Made by a program: the position numbers and the translations under genes. Under the pieces are notes generated by a model that had not been told where the DNA came from, did not search any database, and saw only the letters and a list, made by a program, of their open reading frames with translations. Positions 7,772 to 16,429 of a stretch of DNA of 33,517 nt are shown piece after piece (the first letter of the stretch is position 1; every line of letters starts with the position of its first letter). This DNA is from Candidatus Falkowbacteria bacterium RIFCSPLOWO2_02_FULL_45_15 (GTDB lineage: Bacteria > Patescibacteriota > Patescibacteriia > Patescibacteriales > XYC2-FULL-47-12), in contig MFFV01000027.1 of NCBI GenBank assembly GCA_001777995.1, positions 26,419 to 59,935 of the forward strand. Reading direction: 5' to 3'.

Positions 7772-9646
7772 ATGACAAGAAAAATTTTTTGGAGCGCTGT
7801 TATAGGCGCATTGGCAGTTTCTTTTATTTATGGCCTGCCATATTTGCTGATTAAAAAAGAATTGGCGACACAAAATATTTCGTATCATCCTATTTCCGTT
7901 TTTGCCGACTGGGACGAGGCTTTAGTCTATGTGCCGCTCACGGCAACGGCCTCCCGTATGTGGCGACAAACTGACCCGGCGCTATTGGAACATCAGTCTA
8001 CGCCGCTGATGCTCCCCCCGGCCAACCCGATTATTTTTGGCGCTTTAACGCGCATAATAGGCATTGAATCTCTCTGGATTGGCGTTGATTTTATTCTGCC
8101 TCCCCTTATATTTTTACTCTTTTTGGCCATCATGTACCGTATCAGCGCCAATATCTGGCTGTCATTTCTATTAAGCGTTATTTTTATATTTACCCGCAAT
8201 CTCGCGGCTTTAATCCCTTTCTCTACCCTAGAACAGCTGCGGCAATTTTTGATTTTTTTTAAACCTTTTCTTTCCCGTCCCGTTAATTCGTTTTTGCCTT
8301 TTGACCGCATGTTTTCGCCGGAATGGACATTTATTCCTTTAGCCGTCTTTTTCCTCTTGTTAGTTACGGCGCTAATAAAAAATAAAAAAATATTTTATAT
8401 AACAGCCGGTTTAGCCTATGGCTTTTTATTTTATACTTACTTCTACGATTGGGTGATAACAACTATTGTCTTAGCTGTGATGTTAATAATCGCCGTTTTA
8501 AGGCGCGATAAAGAATTGGCAAAAAAAATTCTGCTCACCGGCATCATCGGGCTGGCGGTATCAGTATTTTATTGGCTGAATTTTTGGCGCGTGCTGCAGC
8601 TGCCGCAATACCCAGATATCAGCCTGCGCGCCAGTCTTGAAGTCGGACGAGTATTCCGCTGGTCACATTGGCCTCATTATCTCTTCTGGGCGCTATGGGC
8701 GGGTTGGATATTATTTAAACGTTACCGCGACCCACTGCTTTATCTGGCGGCAGCGATTTTTATCGCCTCTATTGTTTCGCTTAATACACAGCTTGTAGTC
8801 GGCTATGTCCCCCAACCTTACCATTTTTTAGAATTTAGCCTCGCTATCCCCCTTTTTATCGCTTATTATATCTGCGGTCTAAAATTATGGGAAGAATATA
8901 GAGAGCGTTTTAAAAAATATGGCAAATGCCTCGTGGCCATGGCTGGCATTGGGGCACTGCTGGTATCAACGCGAGCGGTGCAATCCCAAATAAGTTATGC
9001 TCAAAATAACGAATGGCGCTATATAAACGCTAAAACAATTGATGAGTCGTTTAATTGGCTGCGAACTAATTTATCGGCAACTGACGTCGTCTTAAGCCCG
9101 TCTTTTATCACTAACTCCTACCTAATGACCGCCACGCCGGTCAAAGTTTTTTATCCTCCGACCGGCTTGGTAACTTCAGCCCCTAACCGCGAAATTGTTG
9201 AACGCTATTTGATTGCGGCTAAACTATTCGGCGCAACCGACAGCCGCTTACAGGAGCTGTTCAACCCTAATTACATCAGCGCCATCTTAGCGCAATCAAC
9301 CGGCGAGCCTGAAAACGAACAAGCTACCTTAGAGAACTTAGTTGCCAAAGCGCTATTGCATGGTGGCTTTAATGTCCAAAATCCGAGCCTCATATATAAT
9401 AATGCTACTGCTTATCGTCAACTTGAAGTGGTAGAGAAAACATTGGATAATTTTACCAAAAGCTGGGATAGTGATAAAGCTAGCTGGCTAAAAAAATACT
9501 CCTGGCAATATGTTTACTTTGGCCCCTATGAAAAAAAATTTTTTTCTTTTACAGCCAAAAACTTTCCCGGCTGTCTAAAAACCGTATACCAAAACGAGGA
9601 CGTGACTATTTATAAAATTTGTTCCGATACAGTAAACGAATCTTAA
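7772..9646 (+). CDS. Multi-pass membrane protein, putative GT-C glycosyltransferase
   Basis: A 624-residue integral membrane protein with about 10 predicted hydrophobic helices between residues 5 and about 420, and a soluble C-terminal domain of about 200 residues. The loop after the first helix carries an acidic motif, FADWDEALVYVP (Asp46, Asp48, Glu49), where GT-C enzymes place their catalytic carboxylate. The C-terminus ends NEDVTIYKIC, related to the ends of the proteins at 9658-11562 (FNDVYVYQF) and 14602-16407 (RFTIYKLTNG), so the three look like diverged paralogs. The GT2 gene just upstream could make its polyprenyl-phosphate sugar donor. I do not recognise a characterised ortholog, so the glycosyltransferase call rests on topology, the loop motif and context. 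Confidence 0.65.
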   Translation: MTRKIFWSAVIGALAVSFIYGLPYLLIKKELATQNISYHPISVFADWDEALVYVPLTATASRMWRQTDPALLEHQSTPLMLPPANPIIFGALTRIIGIESLWIGVDFILPPLIFLLFLAIMYRISANIWLSFLLSVIFIFTRNLAALIPFSTLEQLRQFLIFFKPFLSRPVNSFLPFDRMFSPEWTFIPLAVFFLLLVTALIKNKKIFYITAGLAYGFLFYTYFYDWVITTIVLAVMLIIAVLRRDKELAKKILLTGIIGLAVSVFYWLNFWRVLQLPQYPDISLRASLEVGRVFRWSHWPHYLFWALWAGWILFKRYRDPLLYLAAAIFIASIVSLNTQLVVGYVPQPYHFLEFSLAIPLFIAYYICGLKLWEEYRERFKKYGKCLVAMAGIGALLVSTRAVQSQISYAQNNEWRYINAKTIDESFNWLRTNLSATDVVLSPSFITNSYLMTATPVKVFYPPTGLVTSAPNREIVERYLIAAKLFGATDSRLQELFNPNYISAILAQSTGEPENEQATLENLVAKALLHGGFNVQNPSLIYNNATAYRQLEVVEKTLDNFTKSWDSDKASWLKKYSWQYVYFGPYEKKFFSFTAKNFPGCLKTVYQNEDVTIYKICSDTVNES

Positions 9647-9657
9647 AATAACTCTGA

Positions 9658-11562
9658 CTAAAATTGATAAACGTAAACGTCGTTAAATTTATTGATAAAT
9701 TCAATTTGCGGCAATTGCGCCGCTACCTGCTCGCGCAATGGACCGACGGAAACGATATAATCAAGACGATAGGCGCGCAACGCATCCGCAAAATCCCGCC
9801 GCATAAAATTCCGATAGTCATCGGGCAAGCGCTGTAAGCTCTCCGCCAGCGTTGTAGTGGAAAAATCAGGAAACTGCGGCGCGCCATGAACATCTTTCCA
9901 ATTAGTAAAAAGATTGCTAACCACCTCCGGCTGATTATCAGCTAAATATGCCTCAATGGTATCCGATGTTACCCCTTTCATTCGCAATAAAATCAGGTAG
10001 CTGTGGTAGCGGCGGGCGGGGTCTAAGAGATTGTAAGCCCAAGTTGAGCTGTAAACATTGCAGTGCGTAAAGGCAGGCACCAGACCAACTAAATTATACA
10101 TATCGTTGGAATCATCAATCACCAGCACCACGCAGTCCTTTTCCCGCTCGTTCAGCCAAGCAAAAACCGCTCCGTACTCCTGCAGGCCGGCATAATAATT
10201 AAAATGAACGCGGTAAGCGTTTGCCTGCGTAAATACTCCCCAGGCGAGTGAAGATGCGGCTGCAAGCGCTATTACTGCAAACCACAATTTAGGCATGACC
10301 TTGCCCACTACAACATACCCCGAAACAAAAGTAACGATAATTGCAATCGGAATGGTATACTGAACGAAATGAAACGGCCAAACGGCCCGGCCAGTAATGA
10401 CTTGCTGGTTTAATGCCCATAGACCGCCCAAAATTAAAGCTAAACAAAAGAGATGCCAATCTTGCAGGCGCGTTTTGTACGCTAAATTAACAACTCGCTC
10501 TCGCCATAACGGCCAAGAGTTTCTCTGCCAAAATAAAAATAAGAGCAGCGCTCCATAAAAAAACAAAGCCGCCAATAAAACCTTGTTAAGCAAAGGGTAG
10601 TGAGTGTAAAGCAACCCGTTGCGCAGCATCGCGTCTTCATACCACTGGTTATCGCGCAACCGCAGCATAATATACCAATAGGGCGCCGTCAGCAGCGTAG
10701 CCGATACGCCTATAGCCAATAAACGCTTAACGGGCACATATTTTTTTTCTATAACATATACAATAAATAGTATCCCCATAACTGACACCGCCAACCCCCA
10801 GCTGAAAAAATAATTGCCTACCATCAGCGCCAACAGCACGCCGGCAACGCCAACGAATGTTTTGGCATGTTGATGATTTTGCATGATGCGCCAAAGACAC
10901 AGTAAAAAAGCAAAGAACAAAACGCCGCCGATAATTGGGTTAACCGGACGCGACCATACCAAAAACGAACTGCTATGTATTTGACCGGTTAAAAACAGCC
11001 AAACGGTCCGATAGTCTATCAAATCGTAGCCCAAGGTAACTAACAACGCGCCGGCAACGGCATTTAATCTCTTTGACACCTCACTATCATAGATAGTTAA
11101 GTTATATATTAAAAAATAAATTAGCACAAACAACGCCGCCGGCAAGACGAACCGGTTAACGGTGACGACTGTAATTAAGGGCAGGCGCAAAGCCATACTG
11201 GGCAGAGCATAAAACATCTCGCCCAAAGACGGCGTTAAAGGCCACTGGTCCTTGCCTTCATAAAAAGCGAATGAACCTAAACTGGGATGCCCGTCCATAA
11301 TCTCCTGCATTCTGGCGATATAAAAATCTTCATTGGCTGTCTCCATCATGGGGATACCCTGATATTTATCGCCTAAAGACCATACAAAAAAAATATGAGG
11401 CGCCAGATAAATGAGCCCCACGATTAAAGCGCCGGCTAATGCTAATTTGTGCTTGGCAACCACTGTTTGTAGATAACCAAAAAATGTTTTTATGCTATCC
11501 ATATAATCATCCCCAATAAAAATTGCAATATTTTTTTGTCTTAGGCGCTTTATCTTTTTCAT
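9658..11562 (-). CDS. Multi-pass membrane protein, putative GT-C glycosyltransferase
   Basis: A 634-residue membrane protein with about 10-11 hydrophobic helices from about residue 40 to 450 and a soluble C-terminal part. The first extracytoplasmic loop holds ETANEDFYIARMQEIMDGHP (Glu78, Asp79), nearly the same as GDSYFYYARLKEIFDGHP in the protein at 14602-16407, so they are clear paralogs. Acidic first-loop motifs are characteristic of GT-C enzymes using lipid-linked sugars, though I cannot name a donor or acceptor. It is the last gene of the left-going block and ends 11 bp from the stop of the convergent gene, itself a more distant relative. A second in-frame ATG (codon 21, near 11502) has GGGGA upstream and would give a first cytoplasmic segment closer in length to that of the paralog; it may be the real start. 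Confidence 0.68.
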   Translation of the reverse strand: MKKIKRLRQKNIAIFIGDDYMDSIKTFFGYLQTVVAKHKLALAGALIVGLIYLAPHIFFVWSLGDKYQGIPMMETANEDFYIARMQEIMDGHPSLGSFAFYEGKDQWPLTPSLGEMFYALPSMALRLPLITVVTVNRFVLPAALFVLIYFLIYNLTIYDSEVSKRLNAVAGALLVTLGYDLIDYRTVWLFLTGQIHSSSFLVWSRPVNPIIGGVLFFAFLLCLWRIMQNHQHAKTFVGVAGVLLALMVGNYFFSWGLAVSVMGILFIVYVIEKKYVPVKRLLAIGVSATLLTAPYWYIMLRLRDNQWYEDAMLRNGLLYTHYPLLNKVLLAALFFYGALLLFLFWQRNSWPLWRERVVNLAYKTRLQDWHLFCLALILGGLWALNQQVITGRAVWPFHFVQYTIPIAIIVTFVSGYVVVGKVMPKLWFAVIALAAASSLAWGVFTQANAYRVHFNYYAGLQEYGAVFAWLNEREKDCVVLVIDDSNDMYNLVGLVPAFTHCNVYSSTWAYNLLDPARRYHSYLILLRMKGVTSDTIEAYLADNQPEVVSNLFTNWKDVHGAPQFPDFSTTTLAESLQRLPDDYRNFMRRDFADALRAYRLDYIVSVGPLREQVAAQLPQIEFINKFNDVYVYQF

Positions 11563-11760
11563 CTATTGGATATAACAGACAGTAAAATGGTAAATTATTC
11601 CATCTTAAACAATCATTCCCCGAAAGGCATCTTTTAGTAAATAGCCAAAAACATGGGGAGTCGTTGCAACAACCGTGATGCCCGCATGTCCCTTTTCTTA
11701 ATAAAATCTGCTTAATAACATACTAATGTCTCATAAAACTTCTTAAATGTTCCATAAAAT
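11563..11760 (-). promoter_or_regulatory. Longest intergenic gap of the left-going block
   Basis: These 198 bases separate the GT-C gene at 9658-11562 from the aminotransferase gene upstream of it. I see no small ORF with coding character and no intrinsic terminator. A weak minus-strand pair, TTTACC (11594-11589) and TATATC (11573-11568) with a 15-base spacer, would put the transcript start almost at the ATG. The gap is the only place between 9658 and 22115 with room for an extra promoter. All of this is tentative. Confidence 0.2.
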
Positions 11761-12846
11761 TTAAATAAACCTATTAATAATAGCTGAAATTTTTTTAACT
11801 TCAGCGTCGGTTAAAAACGGATATAACGGTAAAGAAAGCAGTTCCTTGGCATACTTCTCTGCCCGCGGAAAAAAACCATGCGCATACCGCTTGAAAGCCG
11901 CCTGTTTATTTAACGGCTTAGGATAATGGACTAAAGTCTCTACCCCGTTTTTTTGTAAAAATTTCCTTAGCTTGTCCCGCTGTTTTGAACGAATCACGAA
12001 TAAATGGTAAACATGTCTGCTATTGCTTGCCGTTGATGGCAAAGTAATATTGAGATTATTGATTGATTTTCTGTATAATTCAGCGATTTGCTGGCGCCGC
12101 TTATTCCAACGGTCAAGATATTTTAATTTTACTCGCAAGATGGTTGCCTGCAATTCGTCCAAACGGCTGTTAATGCCGAATCTTACGCTCTCCGTTCTAT
12201 TTTTCTGACCGTAAAAACGAAGTTGCAATAACTTTTTATAATAATTTTGATTATTAGTAACAATTGCCCCCCCATCGCCGTAAGCCCCTATATTTTTTGT
12301 CGGATAAAAACTAAAACAGCCAAAGTCTCCCCATGCCCCCACTATTTTTTCCTCCCAATAAGCGCCGTTAGCCTGAGCGCAATCCTCAATTAATAAAAGA
12401 TGGCGCTTTTTAGCTAAGGCGCGTAAGGCACGCAGGTTGCATGCTTGGCCGTATAAATGAACCGCAATAATCGCTTTAGTCTTTTTTGTTATCACTTTTG
12501 GTATCTGCTCTATATCAATTAAAAAAGAATTGTCGCAATCAACCAAGACTGGAATAGCGCCGCTCATTAAAACCGCTATGGCGGTGGGGATAGCGGTATT
12601 CACCGGCACAATGACTTCATCTCCTTGACCAACACCGGCGCTTAATAAACTTAAATACAAAGCATCGGTACCGGAATTTACGCCTACGCAATATTTTGCC
12701 CCACAATAGCGGCTGAATTCATCTTCAAATTTTTTTACTTCTGGACCTAAAACATACCAACCGCCTTTAAACATCATGGTCAATGCCCGACTTATTTCTT
12801 TGCGCAAATAGCTATATTCGCGGACGAAATCGATAAATTTAATCAT
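11761..12846 (-). CDS. fdtB: DegT family aminotransferase, dTDP-3-amino-3,6-dideoxyhexose (FdtB/QdtB) type
   Basis: A 361-residue PLP-dependent sugar transaminase. NSGTDALYLSL at 57-67, LIEDCAQANGA with Asp155, and FSFYPTKNIGAYGDGG with Schiff-base Lys184 are all intact. The NIGAYGDGG form and the N-terminal FIDFVREY..LR are typical of FdtB/QdtB/TylB-like enzymes that aminate C3 of dTDP-3-keto-6-deoxyhexoses. Assignment is strengthened by the gene immediately upstream, a FdtA/QdtA-like 3,4-ketoisomerase, with which it overlaps by 8 bp. The pair should convert dTDP-4-keto-6-deoxyglucose to a dTDP-3-amino-3,6-dideoxyhexose (Fuc3N or Qui3N). Neither the matching acetyltransferase nor RmlA/RmlB is in the window. 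Confidence 0.85.
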   Translation of the reverse strand: MIKFIDFVREYSYLRKEISRALTMMFKGGWYVLGPEVKKFEDEFSRYCGAKYCVGVNSGTDALYLSLLSAGVGQGDEVIVPVNTAIPTAIAVLMSGAIPVLVDCDNSFLIDIEQIPKVITKKTKAIIAVHLYGQACNLRALRALAKKRHLLLIEDCAQANGAYWEEKIVGAWGDFGCFSFYPTKNIGAYGDGGAIVTNNQNYYKKLLQLRFYGQKNRTESVRFGINSRLDELQATILRVKLKYLDRWNKRRQQIAELYRKSINNLNITLPSTASNSRHVYHLFVIRSKQRDKLRKFLQKNGVETLVHYPKPLNKQAAFKRYAHGFFPRAEKYAKELLSLPLYPFLTDAEVKKISAIINRFI

Positions 12847-13267
12847 TTTTTATATATTTTAGAAAATGCTGATAATCACGGATATAATCGCTTTCCCGAT
12901 AATAATCACTGGCAACTACCAAAATGACGCAATCCGATGAAAATTTTTTCATCACCCGCCAAACTGCCGCTCTTAAATAAACACCGGTGTAGGGGTCATT
13001 CATTAAAATTTTTTGTTTTGTCTGCCCATCGTCCAAGTGCAGTTCAAACGAACCGTTGATGCACAAAATTATCTGCTGTAATTTCTTATGGGCGTGCAAA
13101 CCGCGAATGGCTTTTTTATTGAATAAACTATTAATAAAATAAAAACGCTTAATGGGAAACGGCACGCTCTTTTTTTCTTCGCCGATCACTAAATTACCGT
13201 CGGGAAAGTCATTAAAAAATTGCAGCTTGATGATGCTGGCATTTTTTACTTTTATTTTTTTAACCAT
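12839..13267 (-). CDS. fdtA: WxcM-like cupin, sugar 3,4-ketoisomerase (FdtA/QdtA type)
   Basis: A 142-residue single-domain cupin, the usual size of FdtA and QdtA. The active-site signature RGLHAHKKLQQ is at 55-65, with His58 and His60 as the expected acid/base histidines, followed by CINGSFELHLDDG at 69-81 and the family ending SDYYRESDYIRDYQHF. These enzymes isomerise dTDP-4-keto-6-deoxyglucose to the 3-keto form without a cofactor. Whether the product has the galacto or gluco configuration (FdtA versus QdtA/TylM) cannot be told from sequence by eye. It is translationally coupled to the aminotransferase that would use its product. Confidence 0.87.
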   Translation of the reverse strand: MVKKIKVKNASIIKLQFFNDFPDGNLVIGEEKKSVPFPIKRFYFINSLFNKKAIRGLHAHKKLQQIILCINGSFELHLDDGQTKQKILMNDPYTGVYLRAAVWRVMKKFSSDCVILVVASDYYRESDYIRDYQHFLKYIKND

Positions 13268-13276
13268 ATGTTTACA

Positions 13277-13864
13277 TTAAGCCAAAATAAAAACTTGGTA
13301 ATCACAAACGCCTGTCCGCAAGGGATATTCCTTTTGCACTAAAAATTGTTCCGCTAGCAAATTACGATATCCCTGCGGCGTACGAATGTGTTCCCCCGCG
13401 TCTAAACTCCGAACAAACCGAGAGATGATTTGTTGGGCTGGTATATCTTCCATTACTACTGCTTTTCCTCCCGGTTTTAATAGCCGCTTCATCTCGGCTA
13501 CTACCAAACTAACAGCAGTATCATTAAGATGATGGAGAACACCATTAACCCAAATAGCGTCAAAAGATTGGGCCGGAAATTGTATTTTGCCTGCATCCAT
13601 CACCTGAAATTGTTTACTAGGATAACGCCAGCGAGCATAGTTAATATAAGGTTGGGAAATATCAATCCCTACATAGCCTGGCCCAAACCAAGGAGAAAAT
13701 ACGCCGGTACCGCACCCTAAATCCAATACTATTTGCGATTGACGCTCCGGCAATTCTTGGGAGATTACTTCCTTCTCGCCCTGATGATTATTTTCTAATA
13801 TCCGGCGGACAAAATCTAAAATTACCGGCCGTTGCACTACCCAATCAATAATTTTATTAACCAT
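13277..13864 (-). CDS. Class I SAM-dependent methyltransferase
   Basis: A 195-residue Methyltransf_11-type protein. SAM-binding motif I is VLDLGCGTG at 46-54, the acidic ribose-binding residue sits in YVGIDISQPYI, DAIWVNGVLHHL is motif II-like, and KRLLKPGGKAVVMED is motif III-like. No membrane segment is seen. Its place between the FdtA gene (9 bp away) and a GT2 gene (5 bp away) suggests it methylates a sugar of this glycan, but the family is too broad to name the substrate. Confidence 0.8.
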   Translation of the reverse strand: MVNKIIDWVVQRPVILDFVRRILENNHQGEKEVISQELPERQSQIVLDLGCGTGVFSPWFGPGYVGIDISQPYINYARWRYPSKQFQVMDAGKIQFPAQSFDAIWVNGVLHHLNDTAVSLVVAEMKRLLKPGGKAVVMEDIPAQQIISRFVRSLDAGEHIRTPQGYRNLLAEQFLVQKEYPLRTGVCDYQVFILA

Positions 13865-13869
13865 AAATA

Positions 13870-14589
13870 TTATTTCGCTTTACCTAATAACACCAGCTCC
13901 CACCATAATTTAAATAAAGTCATTAGTGTCCGACTCACTCGCCGTACCGTAAAAAACTGCGACTGACCATAAGTGCGAGAATAATGATGCACCGGTACTT
14001 CGCGGATAACAACACCGGCATTCTGCAAACGCCGTGACAACTCAACACACATACTACCATCATCACTTTTGAGCGTTATTTGGTCTAGTTTTTCTTTTTT
14101 AAACAAACGATAATCACAGTCTACATCTCTAATTTTAAGCAAAAAAACAACTTTCATTGCCCATTGATAAATCTTACCGATAATAATTCTATCAAAAGTA
14201 TCCTGGCGCTTAATTTTATAACCGTTTACCAAATCAACTTCTGGCTCGGCGGCTTGAGCTAATAAAACTAATTCTTTAACATCGTATTGCGCGTCCCCGT
14301 CGGTGTAAAAAATCCATTCCTTGGTAGCTTGAGCAAAACCACTCTTGAGCGCTGCGCCATACCCTTGGTTATGTTCATGGAAGACGACTTTAAGACGAGG
14401 GTTGGTCTCTTGCAATGACGCTAATAGTTCCCGAGCGCCATCGATTGAGCCGTCATCAGTTACAATAATTTCGTAATCATTAATGTTTAAGTTATGGACA
14501 GTTTCCGTGGCGTCATCTATAAGTTTCTTTATTGTACCTTTATCATTATAGCAAGGGAAAAAAATGGATATAGAATTTATGTTAGACAT
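13870..14589 (-). CDS. GT2 family glycosyltransferase, polyprenyl-phosphate type
   Basis: A 239-residue GT-A enzyme. FFPCYNDKGTI at 10-20, VTDDGSIDG at 43-51 and YTDGDAQYD at 95-103, containing the DxD, mark the nucleotide-sugar site. VDCDYRLFKKE and HHYSRTYGQSQFF are typical of DPM1/GtrB-like polyprenyl-phosphate glycosyltransferases. No C-terminal membrane helix pair is present, unlike the two GT2 proteins near the right end. The gene lies directly downstream of a GT-C-like membrane protein gene (12 bp gap), which supports a donor-synthase plus transferase pair. The sugar transferred is unknown. Confidence 0.85.
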   Translation of the reverse strand: MSNINSISIFFPCYNDKGTIKKLIDDATETVHNLNINDYEIIVTDDGSIDGARELLASLQETNPRLKVVFHEHNQGYGAALKSGFAQATKEWIFYTDGDAQYDVKELVLLAQAAEPEVDLVNGYKIKRQDTFDRIIIGKIYQWAMKVVFLLKIRDVDCDYRLFKKEKLDQITLKSDDGSMCVELSRRLQNAGVVIREVPVHHYSRTYGQSQFFTVRRVSRTLMTLFKLWWELVLLGKAK

Positions 14590-14601
14590 AAATCTAACTA
14601 T

Positions 14602-16407
14602 TTATCCGTTAGTTAATTTATAAATGGTAAATCTTGAATCTTGATACCCAATATCAGCCTGAATACCGATGATAATAATATTAGTCTGCAACGCTGGATA
14701 GTATAAATTATCAACTAAAACATAGGAAACATGGTATTGCCGCAATTTCTCGCTGATGTTAGGCTTAATTTCCTGCGTGTACTGTTGATATAAATTACTG
14801 AAAAAATTCTCTCCACGGAAAGTAACAGCATTAGCGACAAGCTCCCCACAATTGTAACCTAATTTATCCAAAAATAGCAAGCGGCAAACGCGCACGCGGC
14901 GGTTATAAACTTTATATTGATGGACAGCGTTAGCTACTCCGGCATATGACCAAAAATCAGCTTCAATGTCTGCTTGAGTTAGGTCGTCAAAATAATGAGA
15001 TGTCAAATAACGTTGCACCTGCTCCGTATCTGGAAATAAGTAGTCCGACCCAGAAGGCGCGAAAAGTACATAGTGCTTTGTCAATATGGGAATGTAATTA
15101 TTAATATCGTCAGTGCCCAGCGTCCAAATAACAACCGATTCGTTTCTCTGTTCTTCCAGCCAATTTAACGGCGCTGCGTAAAATTGCCTCTCTACCACAG
15201 TTTGCCGATTTTCTCGCACCATAGTCACCAGACTGAATCCTTCGCGGGCATATAACAAAACCCCTGCTGAAACTATCAATAATAATGCGCTTAATGTTAT
15301 TTTTTTTCCTAAGCCGTTTGTTTTTATTTGCTGTCGATATTTAAGAGCGTACGCCACCAAAATAGTAAAAACTGCTGCCAGCCACACTACCATAAACCGC
15401 TCAATATGCTGGGAATTTTCCGACTCTTTACCGCTTAAAATGTTACTGCCAGAGGTAATGAGCATGGCGACGCCGCTTAAAGCATAAAGTGGCAATGTCT
15501 TTTTGTATGTTTCGTCCTGCCTGATAATTTCCACCCAACGCCATAAGAAAAACCATAGACCTAGCGCCGCCGCCACCCAAAAGCCGGAAGTAAAAAAATT
15601 AGTGGCTGGCAGGTGGGTATAAACAAGACCGACACGCCTCATTGATTCCCAAAAATATGGCGATTGTATCTGCTGCCAAGTATATGCCAGAAAAGGAATG
15701 GAGGCAATGAATGCTAAAGCGCAAGCCGCTGCTAAATACGTTGCCTCCCGACGACGATGTTTGACGGATAAATATACAATCATCAGCGGCATAAAAACCG
15801 CTATAATCTGCGTCAAGTAGGTATATACGTACACGGACAGTGTGGCGGATATAGCTACCAGCCACACTGCCTTTTTGCTGGTGGGGTATTTTTGCCAGAT
15901 AATTATCGCCAGCAAAAAAATCAAAAATACTGGCAGAACTGTCTGCAAGGAAACCGCTCTGGCTAAAATGGAAAAGGAGGTGACATAGCCCAATAAGGCG
16001 CCAATCAAACACAATTTTTCTGGCACGGCGCAGCATCGCAGCACAAAATAAAAAATAGCCGTGAACAACCATGACCAAAAGAACAGATTAAATATTACCG
16101 TGCTGCTGATAGAAAAACCTAAAAATAAAGGCCAAGCCGCCAGCCAGTCGGCGACGAAAAAAGATAGTGCTAACTCGCCATTATGTTCAAGATAAAACGG
16201 ATTGCCAACAAATGGGTGACCATCAAATATTTCTTTCAGGCGGGCATAATAAAAATAGCTATCGCCGGTGAACTGCAGAGGCACCCCCTCCCAATTATGA
16301 CCGACGACTGAAAAAATTAAACCCAAGGCTGTGGCCGTCAGAATGGTAATAACCGCCAAAAGGGCAATCAGATAGCGGTACTTTTGAAACTGTGCGCGCA
16401 ATTGCAT
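14602..16407 (-). CDS. Multi-pass membrane protein, putative GT-C glycosyltransferase
   Basis: A 601-residue protein with about 10-11 hydrophobic helices over residues 12-400 and a C-terminal soluble region of about 190 residues. The first loop has GDSYFYYARLKEIFDGHP at 48-65 (Asp49), then VGNPFYLEHN, the same block seen in the paralog at 9658-11562. The C-terminal VSYVLVDNLYYPA...RFTIYKLTNG also corresponds to the ends of both paralogs. The topology with an early extracytoplasmic acidic motif is that of GT-C enzymes. It lies between two GT2 genes of polyprenyl-phosphate type, so a lipid-linked sugar donor is plausible. No characterised relative is recognised. Confidence 0.66.
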   Translation of the reverse strand: MQLRAQFQKYRYLIALLAVITILTATALGLIFSVVGHNWEGVPLQFTGDSYFYYARLKEIFDGHPFVGNPFYLEHNGELALSFFVADWLAAWPLFLGFSISSTVIFNLFFWSWLFTAIFYFVLRCCAVPEKLCLIGALLGYVTSFSILARAVSLQTVLPVFLIFLLAIIIWQKYPTSKKAVWLVAISATLSVYVYTYLTQIIAVFMPLMIVYLSVKHRRREATYLAAACALAFIASIPFLAYTWQQIQSPYFWESMRRVGLVYTHLPATNFFTSGFWVAAALGLWFFLWRWVEIIRQDETYKKTLPLYALSGVAMLITSGSNILSGKESENSQHIERFMVVWLAAVFTILVAYALKYRQQIKTNGLGKKITLSALLLIVSAGVLLYAREGFSLVTMVRENRQTVVERQFYAAPLNWLEEQRNESVVIWTLGTDDINNYIPILTKHYVLFAPSGSDYLFPDTEQVQRYLTSHYFDDLTQADIEADFWSYAGVANAVHQYKVYNRRVRVCRLLFLDKLGYNCGELVANAVTFRGENFFSNLYQQYTQEIKPNISEKLRQYHVSYVLVDNLYYPALQTNIIIIGIQADIGYQDSRFTIYKLTNG

Positions 16408-16429
16408 ATTAGTGTTATTTACGATGAGA

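Noticed and set aside
15599..16078. 159-codon minus-strand open frame inside the GT-C gene
   Set aside because: It is a same-strand out-of-frame shadow of the membrane protein at 14602-16407, whose own frame is continuous with paralogous motifs.
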